NCBI RefSeq assembly: GCF_946479415.1
Contig: NZ_CAMLFY010000005.1
Span: 1 to 64,000, forward strand
Source of the DNA: an uncultured Shinella sp.
GTDB taxonomy: Bacteria; Pseudomonadota; Alphaproteobacteria; Rhizobiales; Rhizobiaceae
Direction of reading: 5' to 3'
Length of the DNA stretch: 64,000 nt
Shown here: in pieces, positions 42,840-52,934 of the stretch
Layout: every line of letters starts with the position of its first letter
Position numbering within the stretch: position 1 is the first letter of the stretch
Made by a program: the position numbers and the translations under genes
The notes under the pieces: generated by a model
Told to the model about the DNA's origin: nothing
The model's input: the letters and a program-made list of their open reading frames with translations, nothing else
Databases searched by the model: none

Positions 42840-43883
42840 ATGACCGACCCCTTTAAAGAAGCCGACGCCACAATGAAAGTCCTGACGGTGCCGGATGATG
42901 CCGAAGGGCGCATCGACGCGTGGCTTGCCGCCACGCTCGCCGGCGATTTCTCGCGCAGCCGCATCAAGGCGCTGATCGAGGAAGGGGCGGCCGTCGTCAA
43001 CGGCGCGGTCATGGACGAACCGAAGCGCAAGGTGCGCCCCGGCGACGTCATCGAATTCACCATGCCCGCCCCGCGCGATCCCGAGCCGAAGGGCGAGGAT
43101 ATCCCGCTCGACGTGCTCTATGAGGACGACGACGTCATCGTGCTGGTGAAGCCCGCGGGCCTCGTCGTACATCCCGCCGTCGGCAACTGGACGGGCACGC
43201 TGGTCAACGCGCTGATCTACCATTGCGGCGAGAGCCTGTCAGGCATCGGCGGCGTGCGCCGCCCCGGCATCGTGCACCGGCTCGACAAGGAGACGAGCGG
43301 CGTCATGGTCGTCGCCAAGAACGACCTCGCCCACCGCCACCTCTCCGACCAGTTCGCCGACCATGGTCGCACCGGCCCGCTGGAGCGCGCCTACCAGGCT
43401 ATCGTCTGGGGCCGCCCGCGTCAGATCAAGGGCACGATCGACGCCCCGCTCGGCCGCGGCAACGACCGCACCAAGCGCGCCGTGAAGCGCGAGGACGCCG
43501 ACGATGCCCGCGAGGCCATCACCCATTACGAGGTGATCGAACGCTACGGCGAGACCGAGGACGGTACCTGCCTCGCCTCACTGGTCGAATGCCATCTCGA
43601 AACCGGCCGCACGCACCAGATCCGCGTGCACATGGCCCATATCGGCCATCCGCTGGTCGGCGATCCCGAATACGGCGCCGCCTTCAAGACCAAGGCCAAC
43701 CGCCTGCCCGAGGGTCCGAAGAGGGTCGTCGACAAGTTCCGCCGGCAGGCGCTGCATGCCTTCCTGCTGCAGTTCGAGCATCCCTCGACCGGCGAGACCA
43801 TGCGTTTCGAAAGCCCGCCGGCCAAGGACATGGAAAAGCTGATCGAGGCCTTCCGGTCCATCGACAAGGCTTCGGACTCTTGA
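42840..43883 (+). CDS. RluA/RluD-family pseudouridine synthase
   Basis: This 347-residue enzyme has an N-terminal S4 RNA-binding domain (DAEGRIDAWLAATLAGDFSR near residue 20) and a catalytic domain with the signature GIVHRLDKETSGVMVVAKND near residue 143, where the aspartate is the nucleophile. ETGRTHQIRVHMAHIGHPLV near 255 is also conserved. RluD of 23S rRNA is the closest general type, but RluC/RluA activities share these motifs. A start at MKVLTVPDD (11 codons later) is possible. It is divergent from the DUF6476-like gene. Confidence 0.92.
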   Translation: MTDPFKEADATMKVLTVPDDAEGRIDAWLAATLAGDFSRSRIKALIEEGAAVVNGAVMDEPKRKVRPGDVIEFTMPAPRDPEPKGEDIPLDVLYEDDDVIVLVKPAGLVVHPAVGNWTGTLVNALIYHCGESLSGIGGVRRPGIVHRLDKETSGVMVVAKNDLAHRHLSDQFADHGRTGPLERAYQAIVWGRPRQIKGTIDAPLGRGNDRTKRAVKREDADDAREAITHYEVIERYGETEDGTCLASLVECHLETGRTHQIRVHMAHIGHPLVGDPEYGAAFKTKANRLPEGPKRVVDKFRRQALHAFLLQFEHPSTGETMRFESPPAKDMEKLIEAFRSIDKASDS

Positions 43884-44122
43884 TTTCCGCGTATGGATTC
43901 CCATTTTAGCAAAGTGTCGCAAAAGCCATTTTGTCCCCCCGCCTTCACGCAGCCGTGAAGTCCGCGGCGCCTTGAACCATGGTTTCGCCATACCTATCTG
44001 TATGATCAGTGGGGCCGCCATACCCCGCGGGGAGCATGGTTGCTGACGGGGATCCGGTCTTCAGGATCAAGCTCCGTACCAAGGCTTGCCGATATGGAAG
44101 CCTACTCAGAAAGGGGTGCTGA

Positions 44123-45028
44123 ATGGCCCGCAATACGCTGCCGTCGATCACGGCTGGAGAAGGTGGTCTCAACCGCTATCTCGATGAAATCCGCAAATTT
44201 CCGATGCTTGAGCCGCAGCAGGAATACATGCTCGCCAAGCGTTACCAGGAGCACGGCGACCGTACCGCCGCCCACGAACTCGTCACCAGCCATCTGCGCC
44301 TCGTGGCGAAGATCGCCATGGGCTATCGCGGCTACGGCCTGCCGATCGGCGAAGTCGTCTCCGAGGGCAATGTCGGCCTGATGCAGGCCGTCAAGAAGTT
44401 CGACCCGGAGCGCGGCTTCCGCCTTGCGACCTATGCCATGTGGTGGATCAAGGCCTCGATCCAGGAGTATATCCTGCGCTCGTGGTCGCTTGTGAAGATG
44501 GGCACGACGGCCAACCAGAAGCGCCTCTTCTTCAACCTGCGACGCATGAAGAGCAAGATCCAGGCCATCGACGACGGCGACCTCAAGCCCGATCAGGTCA
44601 AGGAAATCGCGACCAAGCTCAAGGTTTCCGAGGACGAAGTCGTTTCGATGAACCGCCGTCTCTCGGGCGATGCCTCGCTGAACGCGCCGATCAAGGCCGG
44701 CGAAGGCGAATCCGGCCAGTGGCAGGATTGGCTCGTCGACGACCATGACAGCCAGGAGCAGACGCTGATCGAGCAGGACGAGCTCGACACGCGCCGCGCC
44801 ATGCTGGCCCGCGCCATGGGCGTGCTGAACGACCGCGAACGCCGCATCTTCGAGGCCCGCCGCCTCGCCGAAGATCCGGTCACGCTGGAAGAACTCTCCT
44901 CCGAGTTCGATATCAGCCGCGAGCGCGTTCGCCAGATCGAGGTCCGCGCCTTTGAAAAGGTGCAGGAAGCCGTACAGAAATTCGCGGCCGAACAGGCCCG
45001 CGCGGTGCGCGTCATCGAAGACGCGTAA
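44123..45028 (+). CDS. rpoH: heat-shock sigma factor RpoH (sigma-32)
   Basis: This 301-residue sigma factor directs transcription of heat-shock genes. Region 2 has EYMLAKRYQEHGDRTAAHEL, SHLRLVAKIAMGYRGYGLPI and ATYAMWWIKASIQEYILRSW. The RpoH-specific box NQKRLFFNLRRMKSKI follows near residue 133. Region 4 ends with TLEELSSEFDISRERVRQIE. Rhizobia often have two rpoH genes; this looks like the main, RpoH1-type. The 5' untranslated region of about 200 bases could carry thermoregulation, but no structure was worked out. A strong hairpin terminator follows. Confidence 0.97.
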   Translation: MARNTLPSITAGEGGLNRYLDEIRKFPMLEPQQEYMLAKRYQEHGDRTAAHELVTSHLRLVAKIAMGYRGYGLPIGEVVSEGNVGLMQAVKKFDPERGFRLATYAMWWIKASIQEYILRSWSLVKMGTTANQKRLFFNLRRMKSKIQAIDDGDLKPDQVKEIATKLKVSEDEVVSMNRRLSGDASLNAPIKAGEGESGQWQDWLVDDHDSQEQTLIEQDELDTRRAMLARAMGVLNDRERRIFEARRLAEDPVTLEELSSEFDISRERVRQIEVRAFEKVQEAVQKFAAEQARAVRVIEDA

Positions 45029-45054
45029 GCCTCGGCAAAAGCCCTGAAAACAAG

Positions 45055-45083
45055 AAGGCCCGGCATCGCTGCCGGGCCTTTTC
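45055..45083. terminator. bidirectional terminator after rpoH
   Basis: AAGGCCCGGCA/TGCCGGGCCTT forms an 11-bp stem with TCGC loop, followed by TTCC on the plus strand. It lies between convergent rpoH and the large membrane protein gene and may serve both. Confidence 0.8.
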
Positions 45084-45098
45084 CTTGCGTATCGTTTC

Positions 45099-47360
45099 TT
45101 ACTGCGTACTCGCCGTCGACCAGGCCTTCATCACCTTGTCGAAGGCTTCGGAGCCGGCCGCACCCTTGTCGAGGGTGATCAGCGCGCGGCGACCATTGCG
45201 GTAGGTGATCGGAATATCGACCCAGCTGCGGGTGCGCAGCAGTTCGGTGTTCTTGGCGATCGCCTCGGGGAAGTCGTTGAGCGCGATCATGTAGAAATCG
45301 TCGGTGATCTTCGCGGGCACCGCGATCAGCACATCGCCGCGATCCTGCTCGGTCCGCTTCATCGCCACGCGCTGCACACTTTCGATGCCGCCGCCCTCGA
45401 AGTTTTCCGGCAGCGAGAAGACCACCTCGACGATGTGGCTCGCCGGCAGGGATTTGTCGGCATTGCGACGGAAGGTGATGAGCGCGGTCAGCCCTTTGGA
45501 AGGGACATTGACCTGTGCGCGCACGACCGGCTCGGGCTTGGCATCCCCCCCCGGCGATTCCTCGGCGCTCGACCAGGCAACCGTGCCTTCGATGGCCGTC
45601 GGCGCCGTCTGGCCGAGACGCTCCTCATACAGGAACATCTTCTGCGCAACGCCGATGGCGGCCGGCTGCTCGCCGGTGGCGGCAGGCGTCTGCGTATCGG
45701 TGGTCGTTGCCGTGCCCGTATCGGTGGGCGTCACGGGTGTCTGGGCAGTGCCATCAGTACCGGCGGCGGGCGTTGTACCATCCGTCGTCGCGGTACCGCT
45801 GGTCGCAGTCGTGCCGGTGCCGGTTTCGGTGGTGGCCTCCGCCGTTTCCGGCGTCTGCGCCGCAACGGACTTGCCCTCCTCGGTCGAAACGCCTTCAGGC
45901 GCCGCTGCCGGGCCTTCATCGACTTCCGATCCGTCCGTCAGAAGGCGCTGCGTGAACTTGCCGCTGCTCTGATCGGCGGAAGCTACCTCGGTCGCGGGCT
46001 TCGTCGCGGCTCCATCGGTCTGGGTGTCCGTGGAGGTCGTATCGTTCGTCGTCGTGGAGGCAGGCAGGTTGCGGCCGCCCTCGGCGGTCTCGGTCTTGGC
46101 TTCAGGCGTTTCACCAGCGGGCGTCGAAGGCTTCGTCACGGAGGCGACGAGCTCGTTGACCCAGCCGTTCACGGCATCCCGATTGAACCAGTAGGCGGCA
46201 CCGGCACCACCGGCAATGGCGATAACACCGACCAGGGCTGCGAGGGCAGCGAAATTGACACGCGACTTGTGCGGCTCGGCGCGGAAGGAGCGCTGCGGCG
46301 CATGCGCTTCGGCGGCGGGGGATTTGGTCGCCGCATCCGCAAGGCCGGCCTGCTCCATCGACGAGGATGCAGCACCACCCGTCGGCGTGAAGCCGATGAG
46401 ATCATCGAGGTCACCCCACTCGCTTTTTTGCGCGGGCTGCTCCTGTTTGGCCTCTTCCGGCTTTGTCGCCTTCTCCTCCGGCCATTCCCAGGCCAGCGGA
46501 TCGGTGCCGTCGGCAACAGACGGCTCGGGTTTGTCGGCCGATGCCGTTACGGGGGTGACATCGCTCCAGTCCCACTGCGCCTCGGCAGCCGGCATGCGGG
46601 CGTCCGCAACCGGCGCGGCGTCCGGCACCTGCTCGTCATGTACCGGATAGACATCAGCAACGGGCTCAACGGCAGCGGCAGCCTCGGCGGGTTGCGCCTC
46701 CTCATGCCGCTCCGGTTCATGCCAGGATGGAACATAGTCGTTCGCCGGCTCGGCCTCGACCTGCCACGACGGCTCGACATGAGCCTCCACGGCAACGGGT
46801 TGCGGCGCAGCTTCTTCGACAACAGGTTCTTCTGAAACGACCTCCACGGCCGTTTCCGTTTCCACTTCAGGCTCAGGCTCAGGCTCAGGCTCAGAAGCCT
46901 GCTCCTGCGTCACGAAGGTTTCGGCCACGGGTTCTTCAACCGGCGGCTCTTCCACCACATTTTCTTCGGCGGGCTGCTCGGCGGGCTCTTCCACGACCTC
47001 GACGGCGGGCTCCGCCTCGACGGGTTGCTCTTCCGGCTCCTCGATGGCGGCGGGTGCTTCCGCCACCGCTTCTTCCACGGGTTCCGGCTCGACGGCCTCG
47101 ACAATGGGTTCAGGGACGGTTTCCGGCGCAAGGTCGTCGGCGGGCAGCGCCTCGGCGTGCTCGCCTTCGACGTCGTTGATCGCCGTCTCGAGCTTGTCGA
47201 GCTGACGCTTTACGAGGTCATCGGAAGGGCGCGGGTTCATGGATTCGAGTTGCCGGCGGACGGCGCCGCGGGCCTTCTCGTAAACCTTCTGCCGCATCTC
47301 GGCATTGTTGTCCGAGAGGCCATCAACGGCCCTTCGAATGACTGCTACAAAATCCGCCAT
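45099..47360 (-). CDS. large acidic, low-complexity membrane protein
   Basis: This 753-residue protein has a helical N-terminus (FVAVIRRAVDGLSDNNAEMR, then RRQLESMNPRPSDDLVKRQL) and a long glutamate/proline/alanine-rich region up to about residue 370 with runs such as SEPEPEPEPEVE. One membrane helix lies near ALAALVGVIAIAGGAGAAYW. A threonine-rich linker of about 170 residues (TATTGTGTTATSG-type) and a conserved-looking C-terminal beta domain (KMFLYEERLGQTAPTAIEGT to the end) follow. A cytoplasmic acidic arm and a periplasmic C-terminal domain are likely. It is conserved in rhizobia near purA; function unknown. Confidence 0.8.
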   Translation of the reverse strand: MADFVAVIRRAVDGLSDNNAEMRQKVYEKARGAVRRQLESMNPRPSDDLVKRQLDKLETAINDVEGEHAEALPADDLAPETVPEPIVEAVEPEPVEEAVAEAPAAIEEPEEQPVEAEPAVEVVEEPAEQPAEENVVEEPPVEEPVAETFVTQEQASEPEPEPEPEVETETAVEVVSEEPVVEEAAPQPVAVEAHVEPSWQVEAEPANDYVPSWHEPERHEEAQPAEAAAAVEPVADVYPVHDEQVPDAAPVADARMPAAEAQWDWSDVTPVTASADKPEPSVADGTDPLAWEWPEEKATKPEEAKQEQPAQKSEWGDLDDLIGFTPTGGAASSSMEQAGLADAATKSPAAEAHAPQRSFRAEPHKSRVNFAALAALVGVIAIAGGAGAAYWFNRDAVNGWVNELVASVTKPSTPAGETPEAKTETAEGGRNLPASTTTNDTTSTDTQTDGAATKPATEVASADQSSGKFTQRLLTDGSEVDEGPAAAPEGVSTEEGKSVAAQTPETAEATTETGTGTTATSGTATTDGTTPAAGTDGTAQTPVTPTDTGTATTTDTQTPAATGEQPAAIGVAQKMFLYEERLGQTAPTAIEGTVAWSSAEESPGGDAKPEPVVRAQVNVPSKGLTALITFRRNADKSLPASHIVEVVFSLPENFEGGGIESVQRVAMKRTEQDRGDVLIAVPAKITDDFYMIALNDFPEAIAKNTELLRTRSWVDIPITYRNGRRALITLDKGAAGSEAFDKVMKAWSTASTQ

Positions 47361-47429
47361 CAGAACTTTCCGTGGTGTCCGTGCGCTATCCCATTGGAAT
47401 AGGGCACGGAACTGGTGTTAGGCTTGAGA

Positions 47430-48725
47430 TTAATCCTCAAACGGGTCCGTCACAAGTATGGTGTCGTCCCGCTCCGGGCTGGTCGACAGCAGGGCGACCG
47501 GCGCACCGATCAGCTCTTCGACCTGACGGACATATTTGATCGCCTGGGCCGGCAGATCCGCCCAGCTGCGCGCACCGACCGTCGATTCTTTCCAGCCCTC
47601 GAGCGTGATGTAGATTGGCTCGACGCGGGCCTGCTGGGTCTGGCTGGCCGGCAGGTAGTCGATCTCCTTGCCGTCGAGCTTATAGCCGACGCAGATCTTC
47701 AACTCGTCGAGACCATCGAGAACGTCGAGCTTGGTGAGCGCGATACCGGTGATGCCGTTGGTCTTGACCGTCTGGCGCACCAGAACCGCATCAAACCAGC
47801 CGCAGCGGCGCGGACGGCCGGTGTTGACGCCGACCTCGCGGCCGACCGTCGCCAGATGCTTGCCGATCTCGTCGTTCAGCTCGCAAGGGAACGGGCCTTC
47901 GCCGACGCGGGTCGTATAGGCCTTGGTGATGCCGAGCACGTAATTGATCGCCGTCGGGCCGAGGCCCGAACCGGCGGCGGCCTGGCCGGCGACAGTGTTG
48001 GACGAGGTCACGAAGGGATAGGTGCCGTGGTCGTTGTCGAGCAGCGCACCCTGCGCGCCTTCGAACAGGATGCGCGCGCCGGAGCGGCGCTGCTTGTCGA
48101 GGAGATCCCAGACCCGGTCGATATAGGGCAGGATGTGGCCGGCGACCGAGGTCAGCTCCTCTTCGAGCGACTCGACGGAGATTTCGGCAAGACCCATGCC
48201 GCGGCGCAGTGCATTGTGGTGCGTCAGCAAGCGCTCGATCTTCGGGCGCAGCGTTTCGGGCTCGGCAAGGTCGATCACGCGGATGGCGCGACGGCCGACC
48301 TTGTCCTCATAGGCCGGGCCGATGCCGCGGCGCGTCGTGCCGATCTTGGTGCCGGTGGCCGAGGCTGCATCTTCACGCAGCGCATCGAGGTCACGGTGCA
48401 GGGACAGGATGAGCGGCGCGTTGTCTGCGATGCGCAGCACTTCCGGCGTGACCGCGACGCCCTGGGCGCGCAGCTTCTCGACTTCCGTGACGAAGTGGTG
48501 CGGATCGACGACCACGCCGTTGCCGATGACGCTGAGCTTGCCGCGCACGAGGCCGGACGGCAGCAGAGCGAGCTTGTAGCTCACGCCGTTGATGACAAGC
48601 GTGTGGCCGGCATTGTGGCCGCCCTGGTAGCGAACGATTACCTCGGCCCGTTCCGAAAGCCAGTCGACAATCTTGCCCTTGCCTTCGTCACCCCATTGAG
48701 AACCGACAACTACGACACTTGCCAT
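47430..48725 (-). CDS. purA: adenylosuccinate synthetase
   Basis: This 431-residue enzyme makes adenylosuccinate from IMP, aspartate and GTP in the first committed step to [23 protein letters not shown] carries the P-loop-like [20 protein letters not shown] holds the catalytic histidine, and [20 protein letters not shown] and [10 protein letters not shown] are family signatures. The C-terminal [20 protein letters not shown] motif binds GTP. The ATG at 48725 gives the standard N-terminus; the frame is open upstream but without homology. Confidence 0.97.
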   Translation of the reverse strand: MASVVVVGSQWGDEGKGKIVDWLSERAEVIVRYQGGHNAGHTLVINGVSYKLALLPSGLVRGKLSVIGNGVVVDPHHFVTEVEKLRAQGVAVTPEVLRIADNAPLILSLHRDLDALREDAASATGTKIGTTRRGIGPAYEDKVGRRAIRVIDLAEPETLRPKIERLLTHHNALRRGMGLAEISVESLEEELTSVAGHILPYIDRVWDLLDKQRRSGARILFEGAQGALLDNDHGTYPFVTSSNTVAGQAAAGSGLGPTAINYVLGITKAYTTRVGEGPFPCELNDEIGKHLATVGREVGVNTGRPRRCGWFDAVLVRQTVKTNGITGIALTKLDVLDGLDELKICVGYKLDGKEIDYLPASQTQQARVEPIYITLEGWKESTVGARSWADLPAQAIKYVRQVEELIGAPVALLSTSPERDDTILVTDPFED

Positions 48726-48948
48726 TTCACCTATCCCGTTTTCGCGCGCGAGCGCTCTACCGTTTACGCACACGTACACGTGCGCCTGACACAAACCCGC
48801 GCATCTATACTGTGTTGTCTTTGGGAATGCGACCCTGTTATGACGGCCCACATCCGCTTTTTAAATGACATTTCGTGCTTTTTCACCTTATCTGAGCCAC
48901 CCGCCGGCGCGCTTCGCCCAACCTCTTTCCCCATCCGGATCTTGCAGC

Positions 48949-49839
48949 TTGAATACGAAAGCCTATTTTTACCTGTGCATCACGGCGCTCTTCTGGGGTG
49001 GAAACTCGGTTGCGGGCAAACTTGCAGTCGGTCACGTCAGCCCGATGGTCTTGACGACCTTCCGCTGGATCGTCGCGCTCATCATCATCCTTGCCTTCAT
49101 GACGCCACAGATCAAACGCGACTGGCCGGTGATCCGCAAACACTGGCTCCAGCTCCTGCTTTACGGCGCTATCGGCTTCACAGCGTTCAATGCCCTGCTC
49201 TACACGGCTCTCAACTATACCAGTGCCATCAATGCCGTCATCGAACAGGCGGGCATTCCCATGCTCATCTTCGTCTTCAACTTCGTGCTCTTCCGCATTC
49301 AGGCTTCGATCGCCCAGGTCGTCGGCTTCACCGTGACGCTCATCGGCGTGCTGGTAACAGCCGCTCATGGCGAATTCTCGGCACTCGCGGAGCTTGAATT
49401 CAATTTCGGCGATGCATTGATGCTGCTCGCCGGCATCGTCTATGCCGCCTATACGGTCTCCCTGCGCTGGAAACCGGCCCTGCATTGGCAGAGTTTCATT
49501 GCCGCGCCCGCCTTCGGCGCGCTCCTCAGCGCCATCCCACTCTTTTTCTGGGAACTGTCGCGCGACGCCGCAATCTTCCCGGATGCGGCCGGCTGGGCGA
49601 TCGTGCTTTACGCCGGCATCTTCCCCTCCCTGCTCTCCCAGGTGCTTTATGTGCGTGGCGTCGAGATGATCGGCGCAAACAGGGCCGGGCTGTTCATCAA
49701 TGCCATTCCGGTGTTCGGCACGCTGCTGTCCGTGCTCCTCATCGGCGAAACCATTCAAGCCTTCCACTTCGCCGCCCTCCTCTTCGTGCTCGGCGGCATC
49801 GCGATCGCCGAATGGGGCCGGCCCAAAACGGCCAGCTGA
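48949..49839 (+). CDS. EamA/DMT-family membrane transporter
   Basis: This protein has ten hydrophobic segments in two EamA repeats. It begins KAYFYLCITALFWGGNSVAG and contains the second-repeat elements DALMLLAGIVYAAYTVSLRW and NRAGLFINAIPVFGTLLSVL. Drug/metabolite exporters of this type carry small molecules, and the substrate is unknown. TTG at 48949 places the first helix at the N-terminus as is usual (296 residues). ATG at 48865 would add 28 residues without family resemblance. The gene is divergent from purA and convergent with serA across a shared terminator. Confidence 0.85.
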   Translation: MNTKAYFYLCITALFWGGNSVAGKLAVGHVSPMVLTTFRWIVALIIILAFMTPQIKRDWPVIRKHWLQLLLYGAIGFTAFNALLYTALNYTSAINAVIEQAGIPMLIFVFNFVLFRIQASIAQVVGFTVTLIGVLVTAAHGEFSALAELEFNFGDALMLLAGIVYAAYTVSLRWKPALHWQSFIAAPAFGALLSAIPLFFWELSRDAAIFPDAAGWAIVLYAGIFPSLLSQVLYVRGVEMIGANRAGLFINAIPVFGTLLSVLLIGETIQAFHFAALLFVLGGIAIAEWGRPKTAS

Positions 49840-49845
49840 AAAGCG

Positions 49846-49880
49846 AAAGGCCCGCCGGAGCAATCCGGCGGGCCTTTCTG
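49846..49880. terminator. bidirectional terminator between EamA gene and serA
   Basis: AAAGGCCCGCCGGA/TCCGGCGGGCCTTT is a near-perfect 14-bp stem with a short loop and T-rich ends on both strands. Confidence 0.85.
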
Positions 49881-49903
49881 ATTTCGCCTTGGGAGGGACG
49901 AGA

Positions 49904-51499
49904 TCAGTCGACGTTGAAGACCAGCGGCTTGATCTGGCGGATGGCCTGATTGGCGCGCAGCTTGTTCAGCACATCCTCGGACACGGCGGCATCGACATAG
50001 AGCAGCGCGATGGCATCACCGCCCTGCTTGTCGCGGCCGAGCTGGAAGTTCGCGATGTTCACGCCGGCTTCGCCGAGCGTCGTGCCGATGAAGCCGATCA
50101 TGCCGGGAACGTCGGTGTTGGTGATGTAGACCATGTGGTTGCCCACGTCGGCATCGAGATTGATGCCCTTGATCTGGATGAAACGCGGCTTGCCGTCGGA
50201 GAAGACCGTACCGGCGATCGAGCGGGTCTGGTTCTCCGTCTTGACCGTCAGGCGGATATAGCCGTCAAACACGCCCGTTTTATCGCGCTTCACTTCCGAG
50301 AGGATGACGCCCTTTTCCTTGATCATGACCGGAGCCGAGACCATGTTGACGTCGGCAACCTGCGGGCGGATGAGGCCGGCAAGAACCGCACTCGTCAGCG
50401 CCTTGGTGTTCATCGAGGCGGTCGCACCATCGTACAGGATCTCGATTTCCTTGATCGCGCTTTCCGTGACCTGGCCGACGAAGGCGCCGAGCACGTCCGC
50501 AAGGCGGATGAAAGGCTTCAGGATCGGCGCTTCCTCAGCCGTGATCGACGGCATGTTGATGGCGTTCGAGACGGCACCCTTGACGAGGTAATCCGACATC
50601 TGCTCGGCAACCTGCAGGGCGACGTTTTCCTGGGCTTCCGTGGTCGAGGCGCCAAGATGCGGCGTGCAGACGACGTTTTCCAGGCCGAAGAGCGGGCTTT
50701 CGGTCGCAGGCTCGACCTCGAACACGTCGAAACCGGCACCGGCGACATGGCCGGACTTGATGGCTTCGGCAAGCGCTGCCTCATCGACCAGGCCACCGCG
50801 GGCGCAGTTGATGATGCGAACGCCCTTCTTGGTCTTGGCCAGCGCTTCCTTGTTCAGGATGCCGCGGGTCTTGTCGGTCATCGGCACATGCAGCGTGATG
50901 AAATCGGCACGGGCGAGCAGATCGTCCAGCTCCACCTTCTCGACGCCCATTTCCTGAGCGCGTTCTGCCGAGAGGAAGGGATCATAGGCGATGACATGCA
51001 TGCCAAGGCCGATGGCCTTCTTGCAGACGATGCCGCCGATGTTGCCGGCGCCGATGACGCCGAGCAGCTTGCCGGTGATTTCGACGCCCATGAACTTCGA
51101 CTTTTCCCACTTGCCGGCCTGGGTCGACTGGTCGGCGGCCGGAAGCTGGCGGGCGACGGCGAACATCAGCGCTATGGCGTGTTCGGCGGTCGTGATCGAG
51201 TTGCCGAAGGGCGTGTTCATGACGATGATACCGCGGCGTGAGGCCGCCGGAATATCGACATTGTCGACGCCGATGCCGGCACGGCCGATGACCTTGAGGT
51301 TGGCAGCGGCGGCGATCAGCTTTTCCGTCGCCTTGGTGGCCGATCGGATGGCAAGACCATCATAGTTGCCGATGATCTCGGCGAGCTTTTCCTTGTCCTT
51401 GCCGAGCTTCGGCTGGAAATCCACTTCAACGCCGCGATCACGGAAAATCTGGACGGCGGTTTCCGACAGTTCGTCAGATACGAGTACGCGAGGTGCCAT
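49904..51499 (-). CDS. serA: D-3-phosphoglycerate dehydrogenase
   Basis: This 531-residue enzyme performs the first step of serine synthesis, oxidising 3-phosphoglycerate with NAD. The Rossmann motif GVIGAGNIGGIVCKKAIGLG lies near residue 146. GVRIINCARGGLVDEAALAE and the catalytic-histidine segment VVCTPHLGASTTEAQENVAL follow. An intervening domain and a C-terminal ACT domain (NTDVPGMIGFIGTTLGEAGV) make it the long form, usually subject to allosteric control. It lies downstream of serC on the same strand with a 75-base gap. Confidence 0.96.
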   Translation of the reverse strand: MAPRVLVSDELSETAVQIFRDRGVEVDFQPKLGKDKEKLAEIIGNYDGLAIRSATKATEKLIAAAANLKVIGRAGIGVDNVDIPAASRRGIIVMNTPFGNSITTAEHAIALMFAVARQLPAADQSTQAGKWEKSKFMGVEITGKLLGVIGAGNIGGIVCKKAIGLGMHVIAYDPFLSAERAQEMGVEKVELDDLLARADFITLHVPMTDKTRGILNKEALAKTKKGVRIINCARGGLVDEAALAEAIKSGHVAGAGFDVFEVEPATESPLFGLENVVCTPHLGASTTEAQENVALQVAEQMSDYLVKGAVSNAINMPSITAEEAPILKPFIRLADVLGAFVGQVTESAIKEIEILYDGATASMNTKALTSAVLAGLIRPQVADVNMVSAPVMIKEKGVILSEVKRDKTGVFDGYIRLTVKTENQTRSIAGTVFSDGKPRFIQIKGINLDADVGNHMVYITNTDVPGMIGFIGTTLGEAGVNIANFQLGRDKQGGDAIALLYVDAAVSEDVLNKLRANQAIRQIKPLVFNVD

Positions 51500-51574
51500 G
51501 AGAGGCCTCCTTAAATCGGTCTAGGGAGATGAGATAAAGGTGGCTTCGCCCGAAGGACGAAGCCGGTCGCGAAT

Positions 51575-52756
51575 TCAGGCCGCAGCCTTGGAAAGCGTCG
51601 CCTTCTGGGTCTCGAAAGCCCAGGTCAGCCAGGGCATCAGCGCCTCGAGGTCGGCGGTATCGATGGTGGCACCGGCCCAGATGCGCAGGCCCGACGGGGC
51701 ATCGCGATAGGCGCCGATATCATAGGCGACACCCTGCTTGTCGAGCAGGGATACGAGACCCTTGGCAAAAGCGGCCTGAGCATCGGCATCCAATGCCAGC
51801 ACGTCCTTGTCGGCAATCGTCAGACACACCGAGGTGTTGGAGCGGGTCGCCGGGTCCTTGGCAAGGTTGGCGATCCAGTCGTTCTTCTCGACGAAATCGA
51901 AGATGACCTCGGCATTGGCATCGGCGCGGGCCATCAGACCCTTGAGACCGCCGACCTGCTTCGCCCAGAGCAGCGCATCGATGTAGTCCTCGACGCAGAG
52001 CATGGAGGGCGTGTTGATCGTCTCGCCCTGGAAGATGCCCTCAATGATCTTGCCGCCCTTGGTCATGCGGAAGATCTTCGGCATCGGCCAAGCCGGCGTG
52101 TAGCTTTCCAGACGCTCGACGGCACGCGGCGACAGGATGATGACGCCATGCGCGCCCTCGCCGCCGAGAACCTTCTGCCAGGAGAAGGTGACGACATCGA
52201 GCTTGGCGAAATCGAGGTTCTGCGCGAAGGCGGCCGAGGTCGCGTCGCAGATCGTCAGGCCCTTGCGATCATCAGGGATGAAGTCGGCATTGGCGACGCG
52301 CACGCCGGAGGTCGTGCCGTTCCAGGTGAAGACCACGTCACGGTCGAAATCGATCGTGGAAAGGTCGGGGAGAAGGCCGTAATCGGCCGTGATCTTGCGC
52401 GTGTCGGGAAGCTTCAGCTCCTTGACGACGTCAGACACCCAGCCCGAGCCGAAGCTTTCCCAGGCCACCATGTCGACGCCGCGCGGACCGAGCAGCGACC
52501 ACAGCGCCATTTCGACGGCGCCGGTATCCGAAGCGGGCACGATGCCGATGCGGTAATCCGCAGGCACTTCCAGAACTTCACGGGTGAGATCGATGGCCTG
52601 CTTGAGTTTGGTCTTGCCGATCTTGGCGCGGTGCGAGCGACCGAGCGGTGCATCGGAAAGCGCTTCGAGCGACCAATTGGGACGCTTCGAGCAAGGGCCA
52701 GAAGAAAAATGGGTGTTGTTCGGACGCACGTCCGGCGCGGTGACGGTCTTCGTCAT
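51575..52756 (-). CDS. serC: phosphoserine aminotransferase
   Basis: This 393-residue PLP enzyme converts 3-phosphohydroxypyruvate to phosphoserine. It is of the alphaproteobacterial/archaeal-like SerC type: [20 protein letters not shown] at the N-terminus, [20 protein letters not shown], and the PLP lysine in [19 protein letters not shown] near residue 193. It is followed by serA, so both pathway steps are encoded together. The start at 52756 is conventional. Confidence 0.94.
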   Translation of the reverse strand: MTKTVTAPDVRPNNTHFSSGPCSKRPNWSLEALSDAPLGRSHRAKIGKTKLKQAIDLTREVLEVPADYRIGIVPASDTGAVEMALWSLLGPRGVDMVAWESFGSGWVSDVVKELKLPDTRKITADYGLLPDLSTIDFDRDVVFTWNGTTSGVRVANADFIPDDRKGLTICDATSAAFAQNLDFAKLDVVTFSWQKVLGGEGAHGVIILSPRAVERLESYTPAWPMPKIFRMTKGGKIIEGIFQGETINTPSMLCVEDYIDALLWAKQVGGLKGLMARADANAEVIFDFVEKNDWIANLAKDPATRSNTSVCLTIADKDVLALDADAQAAFAKGLVSLLDKQGVAYDIGAYRDAPSGLRIWAGATIDTADLEALMPWLTWAFETQKATLSKAAA

Positions 52757-52934
52757 GATCGCTATCCTTCCAGATAGATAGCCCTTCGTTGGGGAAGGGT
52801 GTCCCGCCGCCGTGAATATGGGAGAGGCGCTTTTTCGTCAAGCGGAATATGTCGCGAACGAAAAATAATCCGGCGCAATGGAAACGGCGCGCCGGTTGCC
52901 CGACGCGCCGCTGACCGGATGGAATGGAGATGGT

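Noticed and set aside
45435..46835. 466-codon open frame antisense to the large acidic protein gene
   Set aside because: Arginine- and glycine-rich composition is the complement of the low-complexity Ala/Thr/Glu coding strand.
47415..49397. 660-codon open frame antisense to purA
   Set aside because: Arginine/aspartate-rich shadow of purA running into the EamA gene in the wrong frame.
51541..51565. Hairpin between serC and serA as a terminator
   Set aside because: A 7-bp stem without a convincing T run; could be a weak attenuator but not supportable.
52880..52920. Hairpin after outer-membrane copy 1 as a terminator
   Set aside because: Stem is short and imperfect (GGCGCG/CGCGCC with a long loop) and lacks a T run.
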